Shown here: positions 32,121-41,216 of the stretch, piece after piece | Layout of the letters: the number at the start of each line of letters is the position of its first letter | Position numbering within the stretch: position 1 is the stretch's first letter | From: Gemmatimonadales bacterium | Lineage (GTDB): Bacteria; Gemmatimonadota; Gemmatimonadetes; Gemmatimonadales; GWC2-71-9 | Direction of reading: 5' to 3' | NCBI GenBank assembly: GCA_025927545.1 | Contig: JAICLE010000012.1 | Location: 1 to 52,769 of the forward strand | DNA length: 52,769 bases | Notes under the pieces: model-generated | Databases searched by the model: none | What the model saw: only the letters and a program-made list of their open reading frames with translations | Told to the model about the DNA's origin: nothing | Made by a program: the position numbers and the translations under genes

Positions 32121-33230
32121 TCAGCTCCGTGCGGCCGTCGCCCGATTGGCCTGTTCGAACTCCTTCATGAAAGCCACCAGGGCCTCGACGGCCGGCCTCG
32201 GGCAGGCGTTGTAGATGCTGGCGCGCATGCCGCCCACGGACCGGTGCCCCTTGAGGCCGTCGAGTCCGCGGCGCGTGGCCTCGGCGATGAATTTGCCCTC
32301 CAGCTCTTCGGTCGGCGCGCGGAAGCAGACGTTCATCAGGGAGCGGCTGTCGGGCTGCACCGTGCCGCGGAAGAAATCGCTCGCGTCGATGTAGTCGTAG
32401 AGGAGCGCGGCCTTCTCGGCGTTCCGGTCGGCCATGGCGGCGAGCCCGCCCTGCGACTCGATCCACTTGAAGACCTCGCCCATGATGTAGATCCCGAAGG
32501 TGGGCGGGGTGTTGTACATCGAGCGGTCCGCGGCGAAGGTGCGGTATTGCAGCATCGTCGGGAGCGTCTTCGGACCGGCCTCGACCAGCGCCTTCCGGAC
32601 GATCACCAGCACCACGCCCGACGGGCCGAGGTTCTTCTGCGCGCCGGCGTAGATCAGGCCGTACTTCCGGACATCGATCGGGCGGCTGTACATGTCGCTC
32701 GACGTGTCGGCCACGAGTGGAGCGCCGGCCGGCACGGTCGGCTCGGTTTTCCACTGGGTGCCGTAGATGGTGTTATTGGTGGTGAGATGGACGTAGGCCG
32801 GATTGGACGAGTAGCTGATTTCGTCCGGCTGCGGGATCCGATCGAAGTTGGTGGCTTCGCTGCTGGCGGCGAGGTGCACGGTCCGGCCGAGCACCTTGGC
32901 CTCCTTCACCGCCTTCTTCGCCCACACGCCGGTCAGGAGGAAGTCGGCGGTCCGGTCGGCCGGGAGCAGGTTCATCGGCACCATGGAGAACTGGAGCGAG
33001 GCGCCGCCCTGCAGAAAGAGCACGTGGTAGTCGTCCGGAATCCCGGCCAGCGAGCGGCACGCGGCTTCGGCCTCGTTGATGATCCGGTCGAACACCTTGC
33101 CGCGGTGACTGTGCTCCATGATGCCGATGCCGCTGCCCGCAATGTTCCAGATGGCCTCCTGCGCCTTACGCAGGACGGGCTCAGGCAGCACGGCGGGGCC
33201 GGCGCTGAAGTTGTAGATGCGGTCGGTCAT
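32121..33230 (-). CDS. serC: Phosphoserine aminotransferase
   Basis: PLP enzyme converting 3-phosphohydroxypyruvate to phosphoserine. 369 aa. Motifs: [52 protein letters not shown] and the PLP Lys in [13 protein letters not shown]-terminal [21 protein letters not shown] lies 6 nt before the ATG at 33230. The serA stop is one base upstream, so the two are translated together. Confidence 0.95.
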   Translation of the reverse strand: MTDRIYNFSAGPAVLPEPVLRKAQEAIWNIAGSGIGIMEHSHRGKVFDRIINEAEAACRSLAGIPDDYHVLFLQGGASLQFSMVPMNLLPADRTADFLLTGVWAKKAVKEAKVLGRTVHLAASSEATNFDRIPQPDEISYSSNPAYVHLTTNNTIYGTQWKTEPTVPAGAPLVADTSSDMYSRPIDVRKYGLIYAGAQKNLGPSGVVLVIVRKALVEAGPKTLPTMLQYRTFAADRSMYNTPPTFGIYIMGEVFKWIESQGGLAAMADRNAEKAALLYDYIDASDFFRGTVQPDSRSLMNVCFRAPTEELEGKFIAEATRRGLDGLKGHRSVGGMRASIYNACPRPAVEALVAFMKEFEQANRATAARS

Positions 33231-33231
33231 G

Positions 33232-34467
33232 CTAGATCCTTTGGTATGGTCCTGTTCTCCCGTCGATCTCCCCGAGCTCCACGCTGATGATATCAGGATT
33301 GCCCGTTCGGATCCGCTCCAGCGCCGCCGCCTCCGGCGGGCCATCCAGATGAATCCGCACCAGCGTGGCCTGCGCGCCGTGATAGATGATGCTCTCCACC
33401 TCTTCCACGTTGATGTCGCCGCCCGCGAGCACCCCGAAGACGTGAGCCAGCACGCCGGGCCGGTTCCGGTGCCGGACCGACAGCACATGCGTCGCCGAGC
33501 TGCGGGCGAGCCGGTTGACCACGTTGGGCACTTCGCCCGTGGCCTGGAAGGTCCGGACGATACGGATGACCTCATGGGCGATCGCGACCTGCGCCTGCTC
33601 GGTGGACGCGCCGACGTGGTGAGTGCCGTAGACGCCGGGCGCCTGCACGATGGCGTTGGTGAACCCGCCCGTCCCGCCGGACGGCTCGTTCTGGAAGACG
33701 TCGAGCCCGACCCGAAGCCCCTTCTCCCGCACCGCCCGCTCGAGCGCCACCTCGTCCACCACCGAGCCGCGGGAGGTGTTGATGAGATAGGCGCCCGGCC
33801 GCATCGCCGCCAGGAAGTCGGCGTTCACCAGGTGCTTCGTGTCGGCGTTGGCGGAGCAGTTGATCGAGACGGCGTCCGACAGCCGGGCCACGTCCAGCGG
33901 AGTCTGCGCGTAGACCACGCCCAGCCGATCCGCCTCCTCCTGCGTGAGGCTTCGCGACCAGGCGATCACCCGCATCCCGAACGCCTGCGCCCGCGCGGCC
34001 ACTTCGCGGCCGATCTGCCCCAGCCCGACGATCCCGAGGCGCCGGCCGAAGAGGCCGCGGGCCTTCGAGTACTCGCTCTTGTTCCAGGTGCCTTGGCGGA
34101 GGTCGGCCGTCTGGTCGGGAATTCGCCGGTCGCACGCGAGCAGCAGGCCCAGCACCAGCTCGGCGACGGCGACCGAGTTCTTCCCCGGGCAGTTCGACAC
34201 GAACACGCCGAGTCCCGAGGCCGTCTCCACGTCGATCGTGTCGATCCCGGCGCCGGCGCGGATCACCAGCGTGAGCGCGGTGCCGGCCTTGAGCGCCTCG
34301 GCGCTCACCTTCTTGCCGCGGACGATCAGGATGTGCGGATCGGTGTCTCGAATGAGCGCCGGCAGCGCCTCCGCCTTGACGTCCGGCTGCGACACGACGG
34401 TGCAGCCGAGCTCCTTCAGCCCGTCGACGCCCACCTTTTCGAACTTGTCCGCGATCAGCACCTTCAT
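33232..34467 (-). CDS. serA: D-3-phosphoglycerate dehydrogenase with C-terminal ACT domain
   Basis: First enzyme of serine synthesis, NAD-dependent. 411 aa. Substrate part [30 protein letters not shown] (split), NAD loop [40 protein letters not shown], and the catalytic His in [11 protein letters not shown]-terminal ACT domain ([20 protein letters not shown]) indicates feedback by serine. The ATG at 34467 has GGAG 9 nt upstream and starts the conserved MKVLIADKF. Confidence 0.93.
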   Translation of the reverse strand: MKVLIADKFEKVGVDGLKELGCTVVSQPDVKAEALPALIRDTDPHILIVRGKKVSAEALKAGTALTLVIRAGAGIDTIDVETASGLGVFVSNCPGKNSVAVAELVLGLLLACDRRIPDQTADLRQGTWNKSEYSKARGLFGRRLGIVGLGQIGREVAARAQAFGMRVIAWSRSLTQEEADRLGVVYAQTPLDVARLSDAVSINCSANADTKHLVNADFLAAMRPGAYLINTSRGSVVDEVALERAVREKGLRVGLDVFQNEPSGGTGGFTNAIVQAPGVYGTHHVGASTEQAQVAIAHEVIRIVRTFQATGEVPNVVNRLARSSATHVLSVRHRNRPGVLAHVFGVLAGGDINVEEVESIIYHGAQATLVRIHLDGPPEAAALERIRTGNPDIISVELGEIDGRTGPYQRI

Positions 34468-34495
34468 GTGACGCCGCTCCACCGGTCTCGGAAGC

Positions 34496-35719
34496 CTACA
34501 AGGTATGTACGAAGAGGCCGCTGCGCAGCTTGGGCTCGAACCAGGTGCTCTTGGGCGGCATGATCTTGCCCGCGTCCGACACCGCCATCAGCTGCTCCAC
34601 GGTGGTGGGGTACAGCGCGAAGGCGATCGCCATTTCGCCCGAGCGCACCCGCCGCTCCAGCTCCGCCGTGCCCCGGATGCCACCAACGAAATCGATGCGC
34701 TCGTCGGTGCGCGGATCGCCGACGCCGAGAATCGGGCCGAGCACCCGGTCCTGCAGCAGCGAGACGTCGAGCGAGGCGATCGGATCGCTCCGGTCGATGG
34801 TCTGCTCGTCAAGGTCCAGCCGGTACCAGCGGCTCATGAGGAAGACGCCGAAGCTGCCGGGCCGGGGAGGGTCGGGCTGGTCGGTGACGGTGACCCGCCC
34901 CACCCGGGCGAGCCGGGCGAGCACCTCGGGCGGCTCCAGGCCGGCGAGGTCGCGCGCCAGCCGGTTGTACGGCAGGATCCGAAGCTGCTCCGCGGGGAAG
35001 AGCACCGCCAGGAACCAGTTGTACTCGCCGTCGCCCCGGTGCTGGGCCGGCGCCTGGCGCAGCTCGCGGCCGGCGCGCCACGCGCTGGCCGAGCGATGGT
35101 GGCCGTCTGCCACGTACGCGTGCGGCACTGCCCGGAACGCGGCCAGAAACGGCTCCGGCTCGTCGATCCGCCAGACGGTATGGCGCACACCGTCGGGCGC
35201 GGTGAAGTCGTAGAGCGCGTCGGTAGCGGCGACGCGCCGGCCGAGCTCCTCGAGATCGGGTCGGCCGTGGTAGGTCAGAAAGACGGGCTCCGCGTTGGCC
35301 CGGAGCGTCAGCACGTGGCGGGTGCGGTCGTCCTCCTTGTCCTGCCGGGTCTTCTCGTGCTTCCGGATGACATCGTGCTCGTAATCGTCGATGTGGACGC
35401 ACCCGACCACGCCGGTCTGCTCGCGCCCGCCCATGATCTGCCGGTACAGGTACAGCGATGGCGCCGCCTCGCGGATCAGCGTTCCATCGGCCTGGAACCG
35501 GTCAAGCGCCTCGCGTGCCCTGGCGTAGATCCGGGGGTCGTGCGGATCCACGTTTTCCGGCAAGTCGATGTCGGACCGGCCCACGTGGAGAAAACTGTAC
35601 GGGTTTCCCTCCGCCAACGCGGCCGCCTCGGCGCGGGTGACCACGTCATACGGCACCGCCGCCACTCGCTCGGCGAGCTCCGGGGCGGGACGGAGGGCGC
35701 GGAAGGGATGCAGACGCAT
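34496..35719 (-). CDS. DUF1015 family protein
   Basis: 407 aa. Signature parts: LHPFRALRPAPE, VAAVPYDVVT, NPYSFLHVGRSDID, RKHEKTR, and AYVADGHHRSASAW, all DUF1015. The family is often beside serine-synthesis genes (family knowledge), as here, 28 bp before serA on the same strand; its reaction is not established to my knowledge. The conserved Asp/His in VADGHHR and Lys/Glu in RKHEKT look like active-site residues (inference). ATG at 35719 is at the conserved start; no strong SD is seen. Confidence 0.85.
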   Translation of the reverse strand: MRLHPFRALRPAPELAERVAAVPYDVVTRAEAAALAEGNPYSFLHVGRSDIDLPENVDPHDPRIYARAREALDRFQADGTLIREAAPSLYLYRQIMGGREQTGVVGCVHIDDYEHDVIRKHEKTRQDKEDDRTRHVLTLRANAEPVFLTYHGRPDLEELGRRVAATDALYDFTAPDGVRHTVWRIDEPEPFLAAFRAVPHAYVADGHHRSASAWRAGRELRQAPAQHRGDGEYNWFLAVLFPAEQLRILPYNRLARDLAGLEPPEVLARLARVGRVTVTDQPDPPRPGSFGVFLMSRWYRLDLDEQTIDRSDPIASLDVSLLQDRVLGPILGVGDPRTDERIDFVGGIRGTAELERRVRSGEMAIAFALYPTTVEQLMAVSDAGKIMPPKSTWFEPKLRSGLFVHTL

Positions 35720-35786
35720 GCGGCGGAGCCCCGAAAAAAGACACGCGGAGAGGAACGACGGCATCCTAGGCGGGGTCGAGGCAAGA

Positions 35787-35838
35787 CGGAAGGGCGGGCG
35801 GAAGGACGGAAAGACGGAAAGACGGAAAGACGGAAAGC
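35787..35838. repeat. CGGAARGA octamer array (6 units)
   Basis: CGGAAGGG, a 4-bp break, then five perfect tandem units (CGGAAGGA, three CGGAAAGA, CGGAAAGC). Largest of the arrays. Sixteen bases reverse-complement to it at 35933-35948. Confidence 0.8.
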
Positions 35839-35932
35839 TGGCGGCGCCGCGGCCATCCCGGGGGGCGAGGGTCCTTGCCGGGCCGAGTTCGATGTCCCGG
35901 AGGACGCGACGTTCCATTCTCTCGTCCTCCCA

Positions 35933-35948
35933 TCCTTCCGTCTTTCCG
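35933..35948. repeat. Inverted partner of the octamer array
   Basis: TCCTTCCGTCTTTCCG, next to the stop of the ABC transporter gene (35952). It can pair with the array at 35787-35838. The 35720-35951 spacer contains no gene. Confidence 0.7.
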
Positions 35949-35951
35949 CCC

Positions 35952-37547
35952 TCACCCCCCCGGCCTCACCCACCGCTCCGCCAGCCCGAGCAGCCCGTCC
36001 ACCACCAGCGCCAGCGCGGCGGCGGGGAGCGCGCCGGAGAGGATCATCCGGGTGTCCGACAACGCCAGGCCGGCGGCGATGGGGTCGCCGAGTCCCCCCG
36101 CCCCGATGAAGGCGGCCAGGGTGGCGGTGCCGACGTTGATCACCGCCGCGGTCCGGATTCCCGCCATGATGAGCGGCGCCGCGAGCGGGAGCCGCACGTG
36201 GCGGAGGACCTGGCCGGGCGTCATGCCAAGGGCGCGCGCGGCGCCGACCGCGTCGGGAGCCGCGTCACGTACGCCGGTGTACGTGTTCCGGAGGATCGGG
36301 TAGAGCGAGTAGAGGAACAACGCCACCAGCGCCGGCACCACTCCGATGCCGAGCAGGGGGATCATGAACGCCAGGAGCGCGATTCCCGGGACGGTCTGCA
36401 GGACGCCTACGCCCCGGATGACGCTCTCGGCCCCGCGGCGGCCCCGCTCGAGCGCCAGGCCAAGCGGCACCGCGAACGCGATCGCGCCGGCAAGTGACAC
36501 GCCCACCAGCAGGAGATGCCGCCCGGTCAACCGGAGGAGCGTGGCACGATCGTCCCAGAGATAGGCGAGCAGGCCCGTGTCGCCCCCGGCGCGCGTGCGG
36601 GCAGGCAGGCCTGCCGCATCGGCCGGCGGCCGCCGCAACAGCCCGAGCTGGCCCAGCGCATCGTGCGCCACGCGTGCAACCGGCTCGCCATCGACCTCTA
36701 CCCGGCGGTTGAGGGCGCGCATCTCGGCTTCACTCAGGCGGCCGCTCAGCTCGGTGAGCGCGGCCACGACGTCGGGTCGCTGCTCGGCCAGCGCGGGCGC
36801 CAGGAGTGCCGCGGCCTCGTACGGCGGGAAGAAGGCGCGATCGTCGTCGAGCACCACCAGATCGTAGCGCGCGATCAGGCCGTCGGTAGCATAGCCGTCG
36901 ATGACGTCCACGCCGCCGGCGGCGAGCGCCTGATATTTCACGGCCGGGAGCAGCGCCCGCACCTCGCGGAAGCGGAGGCCGTACGCTTTCTGGAGGCCCG
37001 GCAGTCCATCCGCCCGACCGATGAAATCGGGCGTGAGCCCCGCGCGCAGCCTCGGTCCTACGCGCGCGAGGTCGCTCAAGGTGTGCAGGCCGAGCCGCTC
37101 CGCCGTCTCGCGGCGGACGGCAATGGCGTAAGTGTTCTGGAAGCCGAGTGGCGGGAGCCAGCGCATATCGAACCGTTCGCCGAACTCGCGCGCCACCTGC
37201 GCGTACACCGCGCGCGCGTCGCCGGCCGGCCGCTCGTGCAGGATGACCAGAAGACCGGTACCGGTATACTCGGGATAGACGTCGATGGCGCCGCGCCGGA
37301 GCGCGCGGAAGGCGATCTCGGTGGCGCCGAGGCCCGGTCGCCGGTCCGCGGCGATGCCGTTCGCCTCCAGGAGCTGCGCGAACATCTCGGCAAGCAGGTA
37401 CGACTCGCCGAACGGCTTCGATGCCACCACGATCGGGCGGGGCGGCTCCCCTGCGGCGGCCCGCGGCGCGGCGGCCGCCGGCGCGCCGATCAGCGCGGCC
37501 ACGAGGGCGGCGGACGCGCGCCACGAGGGCCGGCGAGCACTGCTCAC
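35952..37547 (-). CDS. Osmolyte ABC transporter: substrate-binding protein fused to permease
   Basis: 531 aa fusion of an OpuAC/OsmX-type glycine betaine/choline-binding domain (about 35-310; VASKPFGESYLLAEMFAQLLE, GAIDVYPEYTGTGLL, FQNTYAIAVRRE, YATDGLIARYDLVVLDDD) to a BPD-type permease (about 345-531; several helices, with the EAA-like loop GAARALGMTPGQVLRHVRLPLAAPLI). A signal peptide-like N-terminus places the binding domain outside. Fusions usually have the permease first; here the binding domain is first. It overlaps the ATPase gene by 4 bp. Uptake of compatible solutes is the family role. Confidence 0.85.
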   Translation of the reverse strand: MSSARRPSWRASAALVAALIGAPAAAAPRAAAGEPPRPIVVASKPFGESYLLAEMFAQLLEANGIAADRRPGLGATEIAFRALRRGAIDVYPEYTGTGLLVILHERPAGDARAVYAQVAREFGERFDMRWLPPLGFQNTYAIAVRRETAERLGLHTLSDLARVGPRLRAGLTPDFIGRADGLPGLQKAYGLRFREVRALLPAVKYQALAAGGVDVIDGYATDGLIARYDLVVLDDDRAFFPPYEAAALLAPALAEQRPDVVAALTELSGRLSEAEMRALNRRVEVDGEPVARVAHDALGQLGLLRRPPADAAGLPARTRAGGDTGLLAYLWDDRATLLRLTGRHLLLVGVSLAGAIAFAVPLGLALERGRRGAESVIRGVGVLQTVPGIALLAFMIPLLGIGVVPALVALFLYSLYPILRNTYTGVRDAAPDAVGAARALGMTPGQVLRHVRLPLAAPLIMAGIRTAAVINVGTATLAAFIGAGGLGDPIAAGLALSDTRMILSGALPAAALALVVDGLLGLAERWVRPGG

Positions 37548-38284
37548 ACGGGCATCCGCGCCCGGGCCAGCAGCTGGCGCACGTATTCCGTCGCCGGCCT
37601 GGCACGCAGGTCGGCCGCGGGCGCGACCTGCTCCACCTGCCCCAGCCGCATGACGGCGATCCGGTCGCCGAGCAGGAACGCCTCGGCGATGTCATGCGTC
37701 ACCAGCAGCGCCGTGAGGCGGAGCTCGCGCCGCAGCTCCAAGAAGCTCGCCTGCAGGTCGGCGCGGGTGATCGCGTCGAGCGCGCCGAACGGCTCGTCGA
37801 GGAGGATGATGTCCGGCCGGGCGGCGAGTGCCCGCGCCACCGCGACCCGCTGCCGCTGGCCGCCGGAGAGCTCGCGAGGCCACCGGTCGCCCACCACCGA
37901 CGGATCCAGGCCCACGAGCTCGAGCGCGCGGTCGGCCAGAGCCGGCCGGTCGGTCACATGCCGAAGCCAGGGGACGAGCGCCACGTTGCGGCGGACGCGC
38001 CAGTGCGGCAGCAACCCGCCCTCCTGCGGCACATAGCCCACGCGCCGGCGGAGCGCGACGGGATCCACACCGGCCACGTCCGCGCCTTCCACCAGCACGC
38101 TGCCCCCGTCGGGATCGGTCAGCCGGTTGAAGCAGCGGAGCAGCGTCGTCTTCCCCGACCCGCTCTCGCCGATGAGGGCGACGCACTCACCGCGGCACAC
38201 CTCGAGCGAAACGCGATCGAGCGCCACCACTCCGGCATATCGCTTCGTGACCTCGCGCGCCTCGAGGGCGATGGTGTCGGGCAT
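37544..38284 (-). CDS. ABC transporter ATPase (OpuCA/ProV-like)
   Basis: 246 aa. Walker A GESGSGKTT, Q-loop YVPQEGGLLPH, signature LSGGQRQR, Walker B IILLDEPFGALD, H-loop TALLVTHD. There is no C-terminal CBS pair, so it lacks the ionic-strength sensor of OpuAA/ProV. It pairs with the fused binding/permease protein to make a two-gene importer. Confidence 0.88.
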   Translation of the reverse strand: MPDTIALEAREVTKRYAGVVALDRVSLEVCRGECVALIGESGSGKTTLLRCFNRLTDPDGGSVLVEGADVAGVDPVALRRRVGYVPQEGGLLPHWRVRRNVALVPWLRHVTDRPALADRALELVGLDPSVVGDRWPRELSGGQRQRVAVARALAARPDIILLDEPFGALDAITRADLQASFLELRRELRLTALLVTHDIAEAFLLGDRIAVMRLGQVEQVAPAADLRARPATEYVRQLLARARMPV

Positions 38285-38329
38285 CGGGGCAACTTACCCC
38301 GCGCCGCCGAGGCGAGACAGAGCAGCCGG

Positions 38330-38704
38330 TCAGCGCCGCGCGCGGGCGATGCCCCAAAGCGCGGCGAGCACGATCTCAGCGGCCGCATCGAGCAGATAGA
38401 TCGGTGAGATGCGGCCGCCCAGCGCGTAGACCAAGTCGATCCCGGCCAGGCCCAGCGCGCTTCCCACCGCGAGCACCAGGACGGGCGCGCCGTAGCGCCG
38501 CTCGCGTGCCGCGGCGAGCAGGCTCACGCCGATGACGACGACGAGGACGCCCACCGTCTTCACCAGCCACAGGTCGAGTTTGGGGCCGGTTACCCGCTGG
38601 AAGCTGTCGATGTCCACGATGGCCCAGAGGCCGGTCAGCAGATAGAACCCGCCCTGCACCCGGGCGATCCACGTCGCCATCCGCTCGCCTGTCTCACCAC
38701 CCAT
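38330..38704 (-). CDS. Small four-helix membrane protein
   Basis: 124 aa with four hydrophobic segments separated by short loops (WIARVQGGFYLLTGLWAIV; TVGVLVVVIGVSLLAA; VLVLAVGSALGLAGID; LLDAAAEIVLAALWGI). Function unknown. The ATG at 38704 has GGAGG 4 nt upstream; an ATG at 38680 is in frame. It lies 45 bp upstream of the ABC ATPase and might be cotranscribed. Confidence 0.65.
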   Translation of the reverse strand: MGGETGERMATWIARVQGGFYLLTGLWAIVDIDSFQRVTGPKLDLWLVKTVGVLVVVIGVSLLAAARERRYGAPVLVLAVGSALGLAGIDLVYALGGRISPIYLLDAAAEIVLAALWGIARARR

Positions 38705-39026
38705 CGCCCCTCCAGACAGCCGGCGAGAGCTCCGGCCAGTCTCGCAAACTACGGCGCTGCCGGGGGACAGCAGTGCGGCAGCGCACGAGCCGAGGGCACG
38801 CGTCCGGACCGCACCGCGCGAGCGGGGCGGACCCGCAGCCAGCCGGGGGGCGGATAACTCCATCAACGGCCAACCCTTCCCTGCGGCGCCGCGATTTCGT
38901 GAGCCTGCCGCGCATCGAGGGGCCCGCGCCCCCGTCCCCCGTTCCGCGTGCAGAAGGATGCACCCGGCCCGTAGCACGAAATTGGCAGGCTGATGCGGGT
39001 CCATCGCCATTCACAGAGGATGTGGC
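38705..39026. other. Gene-free divergent spacer
   Basis: 322 bp between divergent genes. A 9-bp stem GCGCTGCCG/CGGCAGCGC (38754-38762, 38776-38784) with a 13-nt loop is the only structure seen. No convincing promoter hexamers or small ORF. Confidence 0.5.
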
Positions 39027-40019
39027 ATGTACCGGATCGAGCTCGCGCCGGGCGAGGTAACCGTCTTCCGCACGATCGAGGAGCTGGCCACCGGCGTGCG
39101 CAACGGTGTCATCACCTCACGCGCCCGCATCTATCACGGTGCGTCGGAGAAGTGGCTGCCGATCGAGTTCCATCCCCACTACAAACGAGTGATCGAGACC
39201 CCCGCCGGACAGCCGGTGGAGATTCCGCCGCCCGCACCGGCGGAGCGACCGCGGAGCGAGCGCGCCGGCCTCAAGGACGTGCTCCCGGCGCAGGCGCCGG
39301 CCGTCGAGATGGCCCATGCGCCCGCGGCCATGCCCATCTTCTTCGTGCAGGAGCCCGAGCCCGCCCAGCTCGAGCGGGAGAGCGAGCCGATTTCGGGGGG
39401 CGACCCTGCGGATGCGGCGGACGGCGCTATCCTGCCCGTGACCACGTCCCCCGTCCTGCAGCTTCCGAAGATCACTTATCCGCTGATCACGCCGGCCGAG
39501 GAGCCGGTGTCCGACCGCTCGAGCCAGGGCGAGCGTACCCGGCGGCCGCTCCACCTCGCGGGCCTGGCGCTCGCGCTGGCGCTCGGTGGTTACCTGGTGG
39601 TCTCCGCGTTCTCACCCGCGCGCAGGGCTGCCGCGCCGACGGATGCTACGGCACCCCGGCCGGCGATGCCGCAGCCGTCGGCTCGGCCCGAGCCGGCGCG
39701 GCTGCCGCCCAAGCTGCCGCCGACCTCGAGCGTTCCGGCCCGGTCCGCGCCCCTGCCGCCGGCGTCTTCCGGCTTTGCGGCGGCGCTCGACCCGCGCGCC
39801 AATGTCCCCGCGCCGGCGGTGGCCCCTGTACGACCTGCCGGCGCCGGCGCGGCCGACTCGGGACTCGTTACCGCGCCCGCCGCCATCGACGTGGACCTCA
39901 CCGCCCCTGCACTTCCCGGGGCCGACAGCCTCGACACCCAGTCGCGGCACCGCGACTCGTCGGCACTCAAGCGGATCCTGCAGGCAGTGGGCGGCACGGA
40001 GGCGGCGCCCAGGCCCTGA
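39027..40019 (+). CDS. GYF-like N-terminal domain, single membrane helix, Pro/Ala-rich tail
   Basis: 330 aa. The first 60 residues (YRIELAPGEVTVFRTIEEL, NGVITSRARIYHGASEKWLP) look like the short GYF_2-like adaptors that read proline or surface features. A Pro/Glu linker follows, then one hydrophobic helix (HLAGLALALALGGYLVVSAF, about 183-202), then about 120 low-complexity Pro/Ala/Ser residues. Topology is probably N-in, tail outside. Function unknown. GAGGAT precedes the ATG. The Ku promoter site begins right after its stop. Confidence 0.6.
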   Translation: MYRIELAPGEVTVFRTIEELATGVRNGVITSRARIYHGASEKWLPIEFHPHYKRVIETPAGQPVEIPPPAPAERPRSERAGLKDVLPAQAPAVEMAHAPAAMPIFFVQEPEPAQLERESEPISGGDPADAADGAILPVTTSPVLQLPKITYPLITPAEEPVSDRSSQGERTRRPLHLAGLALALALGGYLVVSAFSPARRAAAPTDATAPRPAMPQPSARPEPARLPPKLPPTSSVPARSAPLPPASSGFAAALDPRANVPAPAVAPVRPAGAGAADSGLVTAPAAIDVDLTAPALPGADSLDTQSRHRDSSALKRILQAVGGTEAAPRP

Positions 40020-40025
40020 AGCCGG

Positions 40026-40068
40026 TGTGATTCCCCCCACAGCAACGTCCCCTTCCAGATTAGATTAT
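40026..40068 (+). promoter_or_regulatory. Candidate class II CRP-like promoter of ku, site S6
   Basis: TGTGATTCCCCCCACA (40026-40041), 21 bp, GATTAT (40063-40068). Nine of ten half-site bases match TGTGA-N6-TCACA and the spacing is the same as in S1-S5. It implies a 5' leader of about 120 nt that spans the AT-rich patch. Less certain than S1-S4. Confidence 0.5.
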
Positions 40069-40077
40069 CGGTCAGCG

Positions 40078-40143
40078 TAAGTTGTTAGTTATCAACAACT
40101 TATGTTGACAATCCTGTGGATATCCCGCGCGCGGTGTGGAAAA
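40078..40143. other. AT-rich patch with DnaA-box-like 9-mers
   Basis: Holds TTATCAACA (40089-40097, plus) and, on the minus strand, ATATCCACA (40123-40115) and TTTTCCACA (40143-40135), the last two 20 bp apart. TTTTCCACA fits TTWTNCACA fully; the others have one mismatch to TTATCCACA. A 9-bp inverted repeat TAAGTTGTT/AACAACTTA (40078-40102) encloses the first. Markedly less GC than its surroundings. Confidence 0.45.
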
Positions 40144-40196
40144 CCGCCGCAGCTTCCGTTCACGCGGCCCGGCGGGCCGGTGCCAGGGGAGGGTGA

Positions 40197-41036
40197 ATGG
40201 CCAGAGCGATCTGGAGCGGCTCGATCAGCTTCGGGATGGTCAGCATCCCGGTGAAGCTGTTCGGCGCCACCGAGAGCAAGGACATCAGCTTCAACCTCCT
40301 CCACGCCACCTGCGGCACTCGGCTCAAGCAGCTCCGCTGGTGCCCGACCGACGAGGTCGAGGTGCCCTGGAGCGAGACCGTGCGCGGCTACGAGTACGCC
40401 AAGGACCAGTACGTCACGCTCACGGACGAGGACTTCGAGAAGCTCCCGCTCCCGAGCCGGCATACGATCGAGCTCACCGCGTTCGTGAAGGAGTCGGAGA
40501 TCGATCCGGTCTACTACGAGCGGAGCTACTATCTCGCGCCCGATGAGCGCGCGGAGAAGCCGTACGCCCTGCTGCTCCAGGCGATGGAGCAGAAGCAGCT
40601 CACCGCCCTGGCCACCATCACGATCCGGAAGAAAGAGCAGCTCTGCGCCATCCGGCCCAAGAGCGGGGCGATCGCGCTGGAGACGCTGTACTACCCGGAC
40701 GAGGTGCGGCAGCCCGACGTGGACCTCGACAACACGAAGGTGAGCGAGCGCGAGCTGGGCATGGCGTTCACGCTCATCGAGCTGCTCCGGAAGCCGTTCG
40801 AGCCCGAGGAGTACCACGACCACTACCGCGAAGCGCTCGCGCAGCTCATCGACGCCAAGCTCGAGGGGCGCGAGGTGGTGAAGGCGCCGCCGGCGCGGGA
40901 GACCGGGGTGATCGACCTGGCCGACGCGCTCCGGCGAAGCGTCGAGGCGGCCAAGAAGGGCGGCAAGGCCAGGGCCGCGGCCAAGGCACCGGCCCGGCGG
41001 CGGACTCGCACGTCCCGCACGCGCAAGGTGAGCTGA
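40197..41036 (+). CDS. ku: Ku DNA-end-binding protein
   Basis: Homodimeric bacterial Ku that binds double-strand ends and recruits LigD for non-homologous end joining. 279 aa. Start ARAIWSGSISFGMVSIPVKL, then LHATCGTRLKQLRWCP, the beta-barrel core (PYALLLQAMEQKQLTALATI) and the C-terminal Lys/Arg-rich extension (from about 255) that in other Ku proteins contacts DNA. An AGGGGAGG stretch precedes the ATG. Followed by the LigD modules. Confidence 0.95.
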   Translation: MARAIWSGSISFGMVSIPVKLFGATESKDISFNLLHATCGTRLKQLRWCPTDEVEVPWSETVRGYEYAKDQYVTLTDEDFEKLPLPSRHTIELTAFVKESEIDPVYYERSYYLAPDERAEKPYALLLQAMEQKQLTALATITIRKKEQLCAIRPKSGAIALETLYYPDEVRQPDVDLDNTKVSERELGMAFTLIELLRKPFEPEEYHDHYREALAQLIDAKLEGREVVKAPPARETGVIDLADALRRSVEAAKKGGKARAAAKAPARRRTRTSRTRKVS

Positions 41037-41060
41037 GCGCCGTGCAGCGCGAAGATCCGA

Positions 41061-41213
41061 TTCACCACAGAAGCACAGAGGCACGGAGGTACACGGAGAC
41101 AACAACCAATCGTCTGTTGTTCTTCGTGAACCTTCGTGCCCTTCGTGCCTTCGTGGTGAATGGCCACCGGAGCCGCTCCGTGTACCTCCGTGCCTCTGTG
41201 CCTCTGTGGTGAA
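41061..41213. repeat. 37-bp inverted repeat between ku and the LigD polymerase gene
   Basis: Arms 41061-41097 and 41177-41213 are reverse complements with one mismatch. They contain CACAGAGGCACGGAGG-like purine-rich units. A second related inverted unit (CTTCGTGCCTTCGTGGTGAA) sits inside the 79-bp centre. The right arm ends 3 bp before the next ATG, so it forms that gene's leader. No ORF inside and no transposase. Confidence 0.8.
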
Positions 41214-41216
41214 TCC

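Noticed and set aside
40078-40143. parS or phage attachment site before ku
   Set aside because: No TGTTTCACGTGAAACA-like element and no integrase; DnaA-box-like reading fits better.
41160-41216. Upstream ATG of the LigD polymerase gene
   Set aside because: It would translate the inverted repeat; family homology begins after the ATG at 41217.
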